From: Lentisphaeraceae bacterium
Lineage (GTDB): Bacteria > Verrucomicrobiota > Lentisphaeria > Lentisphaerales > Lentisphaeraceae
Assembly: GCA_021232515.1 (NCBI GenBank)
Contig: JAJPOQ010000136.1
Coordinates: 1-58,325 of the forward strand
Direction: 5' to 3'
DNA length: 58,325 nt
In this document: in pieces, positions 45,575 through 53,517 of the stretch
How the letters are laid out: each line of letters starts with the position of its first letter
Position numbering within the stretch: the first letter of the stretch is position 1
The notes under the pieces: generated by a model
Database searches by the model: none
Told to the model about the DNA's origin: nothing
Seen by the model: the letters and a program-made list of their open reading frames with translations, nothing else
Position numbers and translations under genes: made by a program

Positions 45575-47095
45575 ATGAAACAGAAACTCATCAACTTTTT
45601 TGAAGCAACCGGACTTACATGGTTCGTACCAATCATAAGGTTGGTTACTGGTGAAGAACCAAAAGAACAATGTACTGAAATATTTAAAATGCTGGGTTAC
45701 CCAGCCATAGCTCTCGCCCTCTTTTTTATGACTTGGGGCTACCTCTCAACAAAAATCAAAACCAGTGTTGGTGCTCTTCCAAGTCCTACTTATGTATGGA
45801 GTCAAGGAGAAGCTATGTGGGCAACACATAACAGTGAAACTGTAAGAAAAAGCGAAGCTGGAGAACTAGAAAAGGTTCGTATAAAGTTCAACACTCTCGT
45901 GACTGAACGAAGAACTTTAGAAGAGAACGGCAAAGCAACAGAGCCTGTTGACAAAAAGCTTGATAAACTCTTATCTGAGACGAAGGAAAAAGCGGAACTC
46001 TATACTCCATTAGTCGAGAAATATGCCACAATAAAAGAAAAGGCGGAAAAAGAAAAAGCGGAAGAGATAACTGCCATAAGAGAAAAGTTTACTAAAGCTG
46101 GAAAGTTTGACTTAGACGATAGTGGCAAGCCAAAAATAGATGTCGATGGCAACCCTCAACTAGCTGAAGAAGCTCTTGATGAGATAAACTACAAACAAAA
46201 CTTCAGAGTCGCTGTTTACGAAGGCAACCTCGTTCGCGTTTACAAAAGTATTCAAGGCTCATACAGAAGTCTCATCAACAAAGTTGAAAAGATAGAAAAA
46301 TACACTCAGATCGCTCGTGAGCTAGCATCTGTCTCACCTTCTACTGGCCACGACAAAAAAGTCGCGTCAAACAATAGAAAAAGACAAGCCTTTGAAAAGC
46401 AAATCGCCAAACCAAACGACTACCAAGGTAACGGCTCAATTGTCGACTACATCAAACTCAGTATCATCACAGTTGTATTTGGCTTCTTCCTCGCTGCTTT
46501 TGTCGCTATTCCACTTGGGATTGTATGTGGTTTAAGCCCAGCTATCATGACTGCACTTAACCCTCTCATTCAAACATTTCGCCCTGTTTCACCTCTTGCA
46601 TGGGTTCTTATAACCATCCAAGTTATCGACGGTATATTTGTTGGCGACAACGCCCTCCAAGGCGACATCCTTAAAAATACATTCTTACACTCTGGCATAA
46701 CGGTCGCTCTTTGTTCACTTTGGGCAACTTTGAGTAATACAGCTCTAGGTGTTTCATCTGTTGACCAAGACCACCTTAACGTTGCTCAGGTCCTAAAACT
46801 TAACTGGTTTGACCGCATATTTAAGATCATCATTCCTTCTGCTATACCGTATATCTTCACTGGTTTAAGAATTACTCTAGGTGTCGGTTGGATGGTACTT
46901 ATCGTTTCAGAAATGATGGCAACTTCACGTGGCCTAGGTTGGTTCATTGACCAAGAGTACCAAAATAACAAAGTTGAGTCTTTGGCCAATATCATGGTTT
47001 GTATATTCATCATCGGTATCATCGGTGCCATTTTAGATAGAATCATGTTCACACTGCAGAAACTGGTTAGTTTCAGCGACGAAGTAAGTGCTTAA
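45575..47095 (+). CDS. nrtB: Nitrate/nitrite-type ABC transporter permease with large insertion
   Basis: 506 residues; ordinary NrtB/SsuC permeases are near 260-290. Residues ~38-60 form the first span (PAIALALFFMTWGYLSTKI), then ~85-285 is a Lys/Glu-rich, coiled-coil-like insertion (KEKAEKEKAEEITAIREKFT). The remaining transport core resumes at IVDYIKLSIITVVFGFFLAA and includes FRPVSPLAWVLITIQ and the ATPase-contact loop VAQVLKLNWFDRIFKIIIP. The insert contains no stop or frameshift and seems genuine. Its side of the membrane is unclear; after one span it may face the periplasm. No strong SD at ATG 45575. Confidence 0.88.
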   Translation: MKQKLINFFEATGLTWFVPIIRLVTGEEPKEQCTEIFKMLGYPAIALALFFMTWGYLSTKIKTSVGALPSPTYVWSQGEAMWATHNSETVRKSEAGELEKVRIKFNTLVTERRTLEENGKATEPVDKKLDKLLSETKEKAELYTPLVEKYATIKEKAEKEKAEEITAIREKFTKAGKFDLDDSGKPKIDVDGNPQLAEEALDEINYKQNFRVAVYEGNLVRVYKSIQGSYRSLINKVEKIEKYTQIARELASVSPSTGHDKKVASNNRKRQAFEKQIAKPNDYQGNGSIVDYIKLSIITVVFGFFLAAFVAIPLGIVCGLSPAIMTALNPLIQTFRPVSPLAWVLITIQVIDGIFVGDNALQGDILKNTFLHSGITVALCSLWATLSNTALGVSSVDQDHLNVAQVLKLNWFDRIFKIIIPSAIPYIFTGLRITLGVGWMVLIVSEMMATSRGLGWFIDQEYQNNKVESLANIMVCIFIIGIIGAILDRIMFTLQKLVSFSDEVSA

Positions 47096-47096
47096 C

Positions 47097-47948
47097 ATGA
47101 GTAAAGAAGAGTACATACTAGAACTAAACAACGTCACCAGAAGTTTTGGAGAACGCGAAGAAGAAGTTTGCGTTCTTGAAAACATCGATCTTAAAATAAA
47201 GAAAGGTGAATTCGTCGCCATTGTCGGTTTCTCTGGCACTGGTAAATCTACACTCATCAACCTTATGGGAGGTCTTCTACCTCCTTCTACAGGAGAAGTT
47301 CTTTGTAGAGAGAAACCCGTACTTGGCCCAAGCCCTGACCGTGGTGTTATCTTCCAAAACTACTCACTTCTTCCTTGGCTTTCGGTTGCCGGCAATGTTG
47401 GTCTCGCCGTAAACCAGATCTATAAAGACAAAAGTAAAAAAGAACGCAAAGAGATAATTGAAAAATACGTCGATATGGTCGCACTTTCACCAGCTATTGA
47501 TAAAAAGCCAAAAGAGCTTTCTGGTGGTATGCGTCAACGTGTTTCTGTCGCAAGAGCCTTGTCTATGGATCCTGAAATACTACTGATGGATGAGCCTTTA
47601 AGTGCACTAGATGCTCTTACTCGGTCTGTCCTACAGGATCAAATACTCGACATCTGGAAAAAGACTGGTAAGACCATCGTTCTTATCACTAACGATGTCG
47701 ATGAAGGCCTCTATATGGCAGACCGAATTATCCCATTAAAAATAGGTCCAAATGCAACTCTAGGTCCATCTTTTAAAATAGACATGGCAAGACCAAGAGA
47801 CCGAAAAAATATGAACAATGATGATAAGTTTAAAAAGCTTAGAGCAGAAGTCATAAAGTTCCTAAATAACGAAAAAGCTAAAGAAAAAGCTGCTAACACT
47901 AGTTCTGAAAGCTACCCACTCCCAGACATAGAACCAGTGACTGTTTAA
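47097..47948 (+). CDS. nrtC: Nitrate/nitrite-type ABC transporter ATPase 1
   Basis: 283 residues. Walker [19 protein letters not shown]-loop [15 protein letters not shown], signature [20 protein letters not shown], Walker [18 protein letters not shown]. It lacks the NrtA-like C-terminal domain of cyanobacterial NrtC, so ligand regulation of that type is not expected. ATG 47097 lies 1 nt after the nrtB stop; a GTG three codons earlier is also open. Works as a heterodimer with the ATPase encoded next (inferred). Confidence 0.92.
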   Translation: MSKEEYILELNNVTRSFGEREEEVCVLENIDLKIKKGEFVAIVGFSGTGKSTLINLMGGLLPPSTGEVLCREKPVLGPSPDRGVIFQNYSLLPWLSVAGNVGLAVNQIYKDKSKKERKEIIEKYVDMVALSPAIDKKPKELSGGMRQRVSVARALSMDPEILLMDEPLSALDALTRSVLQDQILDIWKKTGKTIVLITNDVDEGLYMADRIIPLKIGPNATLGPSFKIDMARPRDRKNMNNDDKFKKLRAEVIKFLNNEKAKEKAANTSSESYPLPDIEPVTV

Positions 47949-47958
47949 GGATTTAACT

Positions 47959-48771
47959 ATGAGTAACTACGTAAAAGAACATTATTTAGACTTGGTAAAC
48001 CTCTCAAAAGTTTACCCCACCAAAAAAGGACCATTTGTGGTTCTCGAAAACTTCAATTTAACTGTACCTGAAGGAGAGTTTGTCTGCCTTATAGGTCATT
48101 CCGGTTGCGGTAAATCAACAATCCTTACTATGGTTGCAGGCTTAAACTCTATAAGCAATGGCTCTGTATCTGTTGCCGGTCATGAAATAGATGGGCCAGG
48201 ACCTGATAGAGGGGTTGTTTTCCAATCACCGAGTCTACTTCCATGGCTAAGTGCTTATGATAATGTCATGCTAGGCGTCAGCAAAGTTTATCCTCATGCA
48301 TCCAAGAAAGAACGTGAAGATATAGTCAAACACTACTTAAATGCCGTCGGTCTCGGTGGTGCGTTTCACAAGATGCCAAAAGAACTCTCACAAGGTATGC
48401 GTCAAAGAGTCGGTATAGCTAGAGCTTTTGCCTTAAAACCTAAGATGATGCTTTTAGATGAACCTCTCGGTATGCTCGATGCACTAACCAAACACGAGTT
48501 GCAAGACCTTATTGCCAAACTTCATGCAGAGCACAAACTCACGACACTTATGGTCACACATGATGTTGATGAAGCTCTCTACTTGTCTGATAGAGTCGTG
48601 ATGATGACAAATGGCCCAAAAGCTAAAGTTGGTCAGATACTTCTAAATGACATGCCAAGACCTCGAGAGCGAGTCTCGCTTCTCGAATACCCAAATTACT
48701 ATAAATACCGCGAACAGTTAATAACTTTCCTTGAAGAGCAAGAGCTCAAAAAGAAACACACTGCTGCATAA
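47959..48771 (+). CDS. nrtD: Nitrate/nitrite-type ABC transporter ATPase 2
   Basis: 270 residues. Walker [19 protein letters not shown]-loop [15 protein letters not shown], Walker [21 protein letters not shown]. The signature is [15 protein letters not shown] rather than LSGGM, a known variant in this family. AAGGA precedes ATG 47959. It is the final gene of nrtABCD and is followed by a strong terminator. Two distinct ATPases match the NrtC/NrtD layout rather than a homodimer. Confidence 0.92.
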   Translation: MSNYVKEHYLDLVNLSKVYPTKKGPFVVLENFNLTVPEGEFVCLIGHSGCGKSTILTMVAGLNSISNGSVSVAGHEIDGPGPDRGVVFQSPSLLPWLSAYDNVMLGVSKVYPHASKKEREDIVKHYLNAVGLGGAFHKMPKELSQGMRQRVGIARAFALKPKMMLLDEPLGMLDALTKHELQDLIAKLHAEHKLTTLMVTHDVDEALYLSDRVVMMTNGPKAKVGQILLNDMPRPRERVSLLEYPNYYKYREQLITFLEEQELKKKHTAA

Positions 48772-48780
48772 CACAAGCCG

Positions 48781-48820
48781 GAGGTTTGCCTTATTTACTT
48801 AAGGCAAGCCTCTTTTTTTT
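48781..48820 (+). terminator. Rho-independent terminator of the nrtABCD operon
   Basis: A 13-bp stem, GAGGTTTGCCTTA (48781-48793) with TAAGGCAAGCCTC (48800-48812) and one G-U pair, followed by eight or nine T to 48820. Confidence 0.93.
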
Positions 48821-48825
48821 GAGAA

Positions 48826-49149
48826 TTACATACCATCCAGAAGGTTACTACGAGTCATTTCCATATCAACAGCTTCTTCTTTAATCTCCTGATCATAAGC
48901 ACAAATCCACTCTTGCTCATACTCGCCAGCATCGTCATGCTCTACACCTTTAAGATACAAACCTATGTCATTTGCAGCATAGATCTCAGCATCACTTAAA
49001 AAGAAGATTTCATGGTCCGTAACTATGGCTCTAGCCACCATCTTACTATGACCTGGATCAAAACCGAAGTTTAATCGACAGCGGATTTTTTCATTTGGAT
49101 TGTTACTGATTCCTTGGGCATTCGTCTTTCTAAAGAGGTAGTAGTACAT
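48826..49149 (-). CDS. Hypothetical protein, 107 aa
   Basis: Small, acidic, soluble protein beginning MYYYLFRKTNAQGISNNPNE, with a middle VARAIVTDHEIFFLSDAEIY and acidic C-terminal half. Convergent with nrtD, sharing the terminator region. A well-filled frame without a better alternative on either strand, but no family recognised and no strong SD seen. Confidence 0.55.
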   Translation of the reverse strand: MYYYLFRKTNAQGISNNPNEKIRCRLNFGFDPGHSKMVARAIVTDHEIFFLSDAEIYAANDIGLYLKGVEHDDAGEYEQEWICAYDQEIKEEAVDMEMTRSNLLDGM

Positions 49150-49300
49150 AGTTTCAGCCTCGGGTTAATATGTAAATAATGCTGCCAATATAACAACAGA
49201 AAGTCTTATGTAAAAGTTATTTACTTCTTTTACTAAACTCAAGTTTTTAAGGAATTTTTTATATCCACAAGCAGAGAAAAGTTTTAGCCAATCTCAAGAC

Positions 49301-49332
49301 AAAAAAAAGACCGCACAGAACATGCGGTCTTT
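49301..49332 (-). terminator. Rho-independent terminator after hpf
   Basis: AAAGACCGCA / TGCGGTCTTT with a 7-nt loop at 49306-49332; on the minus strand it is followed by five more T (49305-49301). It sits 18 nt past the hpf stop. Confidence 0.92.
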
Positions 49333-49350
49333 TTTCGGTGTGGTGCAGAC

Positions 49351-49713
49351 TTAAGCTGTAAGCTTTTCTTCTCTCCTCTCCTCCATTTCGGCAGAAATAA
49401 GGTCTATCATTGCCAGGTGGACGGCCTGGTGTTTCTTCTGCCTGTCCTTACACTTTTTAAGTTGAGTCGTTAATCGATCAAAGGTTTCTACAAAAGCTCT
49501 GTATAAAGAAGAGTCTTCATACTTTGCCTCTATATTTATCCCCTTGCCTCTGAGAAGAATCTCAACATGAAATTTTTTATGAACACTGTTAAGAACAACT
49601 TCGCACCTATTTAACTTCCAGTGATAATTATCTAAAGTCTGCATGGCATACTCTATGTCTTTTCTGGTTTTTGGGTGCAGCTTGAAGTGACGGCTTGATA
49701 CTATGACATTCAT
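49351..49713 (-). CDS. hpf: Ribosome hibernation promoting factor (short form)
   Basis: 120 residues, the short HPF/YfiA class. NVIVSSRHFKLHPKTRKDIE, then beta strands (HVEILLRGKGINIEAKYEDS) and a final helix (AFVETFDRLTTQLKKCKDRQ) match the beta-alpha-beta-beta-beta-alpha fold. HPF binds the ribosome decoding centre and promotes dimerisation or inactivation in stationary or starved cells. Last gene after the PilJ-domain gene (15 nt), so probably co-transcribed. In other bacteria hpf follows rpoN; here it lies among nitrate genes, an unusual location hinting at nitrogen-linked dormancy control. Confidence 0.9.
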   Translation of the reverse strand: MNVIVSSRHFKLHPKTRKDIEYAMQTLDNYHWKLNRCEVVLNSVHKKFHVEILLRGKGINIEAKYEDSSLYRAFVETFDRLTTQLKKCKDRQKKHQAVHLAMIDLISAEMEERREEKLTA

Positions 49714-49728
49714 CTTGTGTCTCCTTTG

Positions 49729-50097
49729 TTACTTAACAACTAACGCTTTATTTGGGCTAAATTGCTCGACAAGGTTATTGACCAGCTTGTCCATCTCAAT
49801 CAAAACAACTCCATTTAACTCAACAACTTGATCAACGTCTAAGCTGTTAAAAGATAAAATGAACTTCATCCATGCATCTTGGACTCGAACTATGGAATCA
49901 GAAACTTTTCGACAGTTGTCTGCATAGTTCATTAGCATTATCTGAGTCAAGTTAAACGACTCTATGCATTCCATTATCTCTTGGTCTACATCGCCGCTGT
50001 ACTGAACTTCATAACGCTGGATGAAAAAAAGCTTCATAAGCTTTTGTGTTAACATACGCTGTCTTCCAGCTCTGTTAATTAATGATAAGATCTCCAT
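49729..50097 (-). CDS. Stand-alone PilJ/NarX-type sensor domain protein
   Basis: 122 residues. Opens EILSLINRAGRQRMLTQKLM, the hallmark of PilJ domains (PF13675), seen at the N-terminus of type IV pilus chemoreceptors and in nitrate/nitrite sensors of the NarX/NIT type (P-box-like helix). Usually this helical domain is joined to a kinase, receptor or RNA-binding output; here nothing else is attached, and there is no membrane span or signal peptide. Located between nrtABCD and narK and co-oriented with hpf, it could be a cytosolic nitrate/nitrite binder. Degenerate copies of the paired palindrome lie ~70-110 nt upstream. Confidence 0.78.
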   Translation of the reverse strand: MEILSLINRAGRQRMLTQKLMKLFFIQRYEVQYSGDVDQEIMECIESFNLTQIMLMNYADNCRKVSDSIVRVQDAWMKFILSFNSLDVDQVVELNGVVLIEMDKLVNNLVEQFSPNKALVVK

Positions 50098-50165
50098 TTC
50101 CCATTTCCTATTGTTTTGCGTTACTCATATAATAAATACATAAATAGACTTATTCAATATTTTAT

Positions 50166-50209
50166 TTACATATTTTGTATCAAAAATACAAAATATACAT
50201 TAAACGTAA
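50166..50209. promoter_or_regulatory. Degenerate paired palindromes upstream of the PilJ-domain gene
   Basis: TTAC-N7-GTAT at 50166-50180 and ATAC-N7-GTAA at 50195-50209, starting 29 bp apart. The block 50167-50199 is also a near-perfect larger inverted repeat (TACATATTTTGTAT / ATACAAAATATACA). Both arms resemble the TTAC-N6-GTAA element but with one extra spacer base. Confidence 0.35.
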
Positions 50210-50227
50210 CAAAATAACAATTCGAAG

Positions 50228-50530
50228 CTACCTCTTCATTCGTTAAGAAATAGCTAAATTAATGGGCCCCCTTTATCTTAAGACCGCGCGAAGTAGTCTC
50301 AGTCCTCGACTGAAGGCCTAAGAAAGTCAATGAGCCTGTAGCTGTAAGAGAATTCTAACGCAGTTCACTACTAATAAATGGCCAAACTTCTTTTGACCCA
50401 CTCGTAACACCCTCCCTTATTTAACTCGACAATCTGCCACTCCATTACCCAACTCACTGCCATCTTGAATAATTCTCGGCCGCTTCTGTCATAATACGTA
50501 AAATGACTTTGCCTGCTTTGCTACAAATGA
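50228..50530. other. Unassigned ~300-nt block between hpf-pilJ and narK
   Basis: Within the 624-nt gap 50098-50721 the flanks are very AT-rich, but this middle part has mixed composition, e.g. GACCGCGCGAAGTAGTCTCA and a small CAGT-CCTCG-ACTG hairpin. I find no convincing open frame, SD or terminator in it. It could be an uncharacterised small RNA or a decayed gene. Confidence 0.25.
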
Positions 50531-50551
50531 TAACTAAGGTCCCATACACTT

Positions 50552-50565
50552 ATACATTTTTGTAA
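50552..50565. promoter_or_regulatory. Distal single palindrome upstream of narK
   Basis: ATACATTTTTGTAA contains TAC-N6-GTA and matches seven of eight fixed bases of the regulon element. It is 157 nt before the narK start and without a partner. Confidence 0.3.
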
Positions 50566-50662
50566 AAAATATAAACATTATTACATTTTTAGATATTTTA
50601 TTGATTTTTAAACAATAATTCGCTTGTCAATGTAAATATGTCGGTGTAAATGTTAATTATTA

Positions 50663-50705
50663 TTACATTTAGGTAAATATATACAAAATTATTACAAAAG
50701 AGTAA
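50663..50705. promoter_or_regulatory. Paired TTAC-N6-GTAA palindromes upstream of narK
   Basis: TTACATTTAGGTAA (50663-50676) and TTACAAAAGAGTAA (50692-50705), both perfect, starting 29 bp apart. The second ends 16 nt before the ATG. It lies in nearly the same place as the perfect site before nrtA (19 nt before its ATG). Confidence 0.6.
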
Positions 50706-50721
50706 TTAGGACAACAAGGCA

Positions 50722-52083
50722 ATGGACATACAAGGCAAAGCAACAAAACTAAAACTTACGGACTTTTCGAGTCCTCAGATAAAAACTTTTTGGATCACCT
50801 CAATCGCCTTCTTCATGTGTTTCTTCTCATGGTTCGGTATCGTTCCTTTCATGCCACAGGTTATGAAAGACTTGAGTTTAACACCTCAGCAAAAATACAA
50901 TTCAATCATCGCAGCTGTATCTGGTACTATCTTTGCTCGTTTACTTCTCGGTAAACTTTGTGACAAGTTCGGCCCAAGACTTTGTTATACTTGGATGCTC
51001 ATCCTCGGTTCACTTCCAGTTATTGGTATAGCTTTCGTTCAAAACTACGAACAATTCCTTTTCTGCCGTATCCTCATTGGTTTCATCGGTGCTTCTTTCG
51101 TTATTACTCAAGTTCACACTTCTCTCATGTTTGCTCCAAACTGTGTTGGTACAGCAAACGCAACTTCTGCTGGTTGGGGTAACCTTGGTGGTGGTGCTAA
51201 CCGTCTTGGTATGCCTATTATCGCTGGTATCGTTATCGCTTGTGGAGTTGCTGAAGCGGAAGCGTGGAGATGGTCAATGGGTGTTGCTGGCGTTAGCTGT
51301 TTCATCATGGGTATCGTTTACTTTTTCTTCACACAAGACACGCCAGAAGGTAACTTCAAAGAACTTAAAGCTGCTGGTAAAATCAAAACTGACAAAGAAT
51401 CAAAGAAAGAAAGCGGTTTCCTTACTGCTGCTAAAGACTACAGAAGCTGGATCTTATTCCTAGTATACGCTGGTTGTTTCGGTATCGAGTTAACTGTTTA
51501 CGGTATTATGGATGACTACTTACAAGCTCAATTCGACTTAAGTCGTGCTGCAGCTGGTACGATGGTAGCCTGTTTTGCTCTTATGAATATCTTCGCTCGT
51601 ACTCTTGGTGGAGTTTGCGGTGACAAGTTCGGTATAAAGAAAGGTCTTAAAGGACGTGTTCAATTCCTTACCATGATCATGGTTGTTGAAGGTATAATCC
51701 TCGCTTGTTTCTCACAAATCACTTACTTCCCACTAGCAATCGTTGTTCTTATTCTTTTCAGTTTAAGTGTTCAGATGGCAGAAGGCGCGACATTCACAGT
51801 TGTTCCATTCATCAATAAAAAGTGTGTTGGTTCAGTCTCTGGTATAGTCGGTGCAGGCGGTAACGCTGGTGCGGTTCTAGCTGGTCTTCTACTTAAGAGT
51901 CAAAACCAAGCTGCCACAGCTGCTGGTCAAACAGAAGCCGCTGGTATCTCTAACAGTTTCCTAATCCTTGGTGGATTAATCGTCTTCGCCGGTATCGCTA
52001 CTGCACTAGTACGTTTCTCAGCAGCTGACGAAGCAAAAGTAGCCGAAGAAACTAAAAAGAGTTTAGAAGCTGCGACTGTATAA
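50722..52083 (+). CDS. narK: NarK/NNP-family nitrate/nitrite MFS transporter
   Basis: 453 residues, 12 predicted spans. Nitrate-signature region ANATSAGWGNLGGGANRLGM and the second Gly-rich signature SGIVGAGGNAGAVLAGLLL are diagnostic of nitrate/nitrite porters; the MFS loop motif RLLLGKLCDKFGPR lies between helices 2 and 3. NNP proteins bring in nitrate or exchange it for nitrite. It is the second nitrate uptake route beside NrtABCD. Codon use is strongly biased to GGT, GCT, CGT, TTC and AAC, unlike most genes here, suggesting very high expression. AAGG precedes the ATG; own terminator. Confidence 0.94.
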   Translation: MDIQGKATKLKLTDFSSPQIKTFWITSIAFFMCFFSWFGIVPFMPQVMKDLSLTPQQKYNSIIAAVSGTIFARLLLGKLCDKFGPRLCYTWMLILGSLPVIGIAFVQNYEQFLFCRILIGFIGASFVITQVHTSLMFAPNCVGTANATSAGWGNLGGGANRLGMPIIAGIVIACGVAEAEAWRWSMGVAGVSCFIMGIVYFFFTQDTPEGNFKELKAAGKIKTDKESKKESGFLTAAKDYRSWILFLVYAGCFGIELTVYGIMDDYLQAQFDLSRAAAGTMVACFALMNIFARTLGGVCGDKFGIKKGLKGRVQFLTMIMVVEGIILACFSQITYFPLAIVVLILFSLSVQMAEGATFTVVPFINKKCVGSVSGIVGAGGNAGAVLAGLLLKSQNQAATAAGQTEAAGISNSFLILGGLIVFAGIATALVRFSAADEAKVAEETKKSLEAATV

Positions 52084-52105
52084 AATCTTGTCCTAATGAA
52101 TGATG

Positions 52106-52140
52106 ACCCGGTTCGCTTGCCTGCGAGCCGGGTTTCTTTT
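52106..52140 (+). terminator. Rho-independent terminator after narK
   Basis: ACCCGGTTCGC (52106-52116), 6-nt loop, GCGAGCCGGGT (52123-52133), one G-U pair, then a T-rich tail. Confidence 0.9.
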
Positions 52141-52288
52141 TGTCTAAAAACTATTTCGAAACCTAAAAATACTTCTGTTTAAAACTATTCACTTATCTTT
52201 CTATTCATTTACTATCTATCCTCTATTTCAAAGTCTCCCACTACTACAGTATGTGCCTTTAACATCCGTATAAGATTACTCAGCCTCA

Positions 52289-52397
52289 CGAACGTGGATA
52301 TAAAAGCTGGTCCCTAAAATGGTCTTAAAACCATCAAGAAAATTAGCCAAAAGTGGCAAAAAGGATAAATAAGGCTAAGATCATTAGCCTAAGGAGG
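52289..52397 (+). promoter_or_regulatory. Possible structured mRNA leader before the retropepsin/ATP-grasp operon
   Basis: In the 320-nt gap 52084-52403 three hairpins follow one another: CACG-AA-CGTG (52287-52296), ATGGT / ACCAT (52319-52334), and AGGCTAA / TTAGCCT (52372-52390), the last directly abutting the SD AAGGAGG (52391-52397). A second TTAGCC at 52343-52348 could compete for GGCTAA, giving two alternative folds. I recognise no known riboswitch class. The stretch before it holds only the narK terminator. Confidence 0.35.
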
Positions 52398-52403
52398 CAA
52401 CTT

Positions 52404-52883
52404 ATGAGACTCATTTCTTTACTACTCATTTTTATACTCGTTTCATGTTCCAACATGTCCGAAAAAAAGATCATCGGCGAAACTGCATATATAAATATTC
52501 AGGAGATTGAAACGGAATTTCTTTCGAGAATAGATACAGGAGCTGCATCGACCTCAATTCACGCTGAAAATATTCAAGTTTTAAATAGCTCTGCTAACAA
52601 ACAAAAGAACCTTGGTAAGAAAGTCACATTTGAAACAGAGAACAACAATGGCGAAAGGACGACTTTCTCAGGAAAAATCCTCAAAGTTACCAAGATCTCG
52701 AACTCTCAAGGGAAAGAATACAGATACGAAGTCAAAATGACTCTTGGTTGGCAAGGTAAATATAAACCAGTAGCAGTCAACCTACGAAACCGCAGTAAGA
52801 TGAAGTATAAACTCCTCATTGGCCGTGACTGGTTAGCGGATGATTACCTAGTAGATATAGATAAAGAGGCAAAGAAAAAGTGA
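52404..52883 (+). CDS. Retropepsin-like protease lipoprotein (RimB/putative ATP-dependent zinc protease family)
   Basis: 159 residues from ATG 52404, with AAGGAGG 6 nt upstream; a longer reading back to 52353 crosses the hairpin and SD. Lipobox ILVSCSN. The family core RIDTGAASTSIHAENIQ holds the catalytic DTGA of retropepsin-fold proteases (PF05618), followed by VNLRNRSKMKYKLLIGRDWL, matching the conserved GR-xxL end. Despite the historical 'zinc protease' name, the motif is aspartic. In other bacteria such proteins are encoded next to RimK-like ligases, as here. First gene of the module; overlaps the next start by 4 nt. Confidence 0.86.
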   Translation: MRLISLLLIFILVSCSNMSEKKIIGETAYINIQEIETEFLSRIDTGAASTSIHAENIQVLNSSANKQKNLGKKVTFETENNNGERTTFSGKILKVTKISNSQGKEYRYEVKMTLGWQGKYKPVAVNLRNRSKMKYKLLIGRDWLADDYLVDIDKEAKKK

Positions 52884-53500
52884 AACTCTTTTCTCTACTA
52901 ATCTTAACACTATGTTTTGTCGGCTGTCAAAGCTTACCTACACCTGCAAAGGTTCCTGAAAAACAAGAAGTTGCTCAAGAAAAAGTGCCCGACCTTAAAC
53001 AAAAAGTTATTCAAGAAAAAGTGCCGGACCTTAAACAAGAAGTTACTCTGAAAAAAACGCTAGAACCAAAGAGGGAAGTACGCCGAACTTTTGTTAAGTC
53101 ACATCAACAAGTTGTCAACGAACAAAAAGAGCTCAGCAGGAAAATTGCCCAGACCGTCCAAAATAAACTGGATGCTAAACATACAAGCGTCAAAATCCGC
53201 AACATCGAAGAGCCCTTAAAGTCTACCTTTATATCAGGTAAAAACTCTTACATCCACGCTTCAAAAATAGTCTCTGTTGAAATAGATGGCAAAAGATTTC
53301 TAAAACTGACTCTAGAAAACTCTAAACAGGTTATTACCTTGCCTATCTATAAGTCATATAAGTCCGGTAAAAAGATCGTTTCTGCAATCCTTTCAATCGA
53401 TGATCGAACGACCCGAAATGAATTTATCGTCTCCCAAAAAACTGCCGAGTCTGACTTAATGCTAGGCGAAGAATTTATTATTAAAAATTACATCAAATAA
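52880..53500 (+). CDS. Lipoprotein paralogue of the retropepsin family lacking the catalytic motif
   Basis: 206 residues from GTG 52880, overlapping the previous stop. Lipobox CFVGCQS. Residues ~25-75 are a charged linker with an 11-residue imperfect repeat (VAQEKVPDLKQ-like, two copies plus a degenerate third). Residues ~115-206 align with the preceding protein: STFISGKNSYIHASKI stands where the neighbour has SRIDTGAASTSIHAENI, and SDLMLGEEFIIKNYI where it has LLIGRDWLADDYL. The DTGA is replaced (ISGK), so it should not be an active protease. Perhaps a regulatory or dimerising partner of its neighbour. Confidence 0.75.
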   Translation: MKLFSLLILTLCFVGCQSLPTPAKVPEKQEVAQEKVPDLKQKVIQEKVPDLKQEVTLKKTLEPKREVRRTFVKSHQQVVNEQKELSRKIAQTVQNKLDAKHTSVKIRNIEEPLKSTFISGKNSYIHASKIVSVEIDGKRFLKLTLENSKQVITLPIYKSYKSGKKIVSAILSIDDRTTRNEFIVSQKTAESDLMLGEEFIIKNYIK

Positions 53501-53517
53501 AAGACTAAGGTGAGCTA

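Noticed and set aside
50601..50615. FNR-like box TTGAT-N5-AACAA upstream of narK
   Set aside because: Spacer is one base too long and the second half is imperfect, in a very AT-rich stretch; the TTAC-N6-GTAA pair is far better supported.
38271..50705. ANTAR-type RNA antitermination signal (tandem hexaloop hairpins) in the nitrate leaders
   Set aside because: Paired TTAC-N6-GTAA could fold as hexaloops, but stems are only 4-5 AT-rich pairs, loops lack the A1/G4 pattern, no terminator overlaps, and no ANTAR protein is encoded here. DNA operators fit better.
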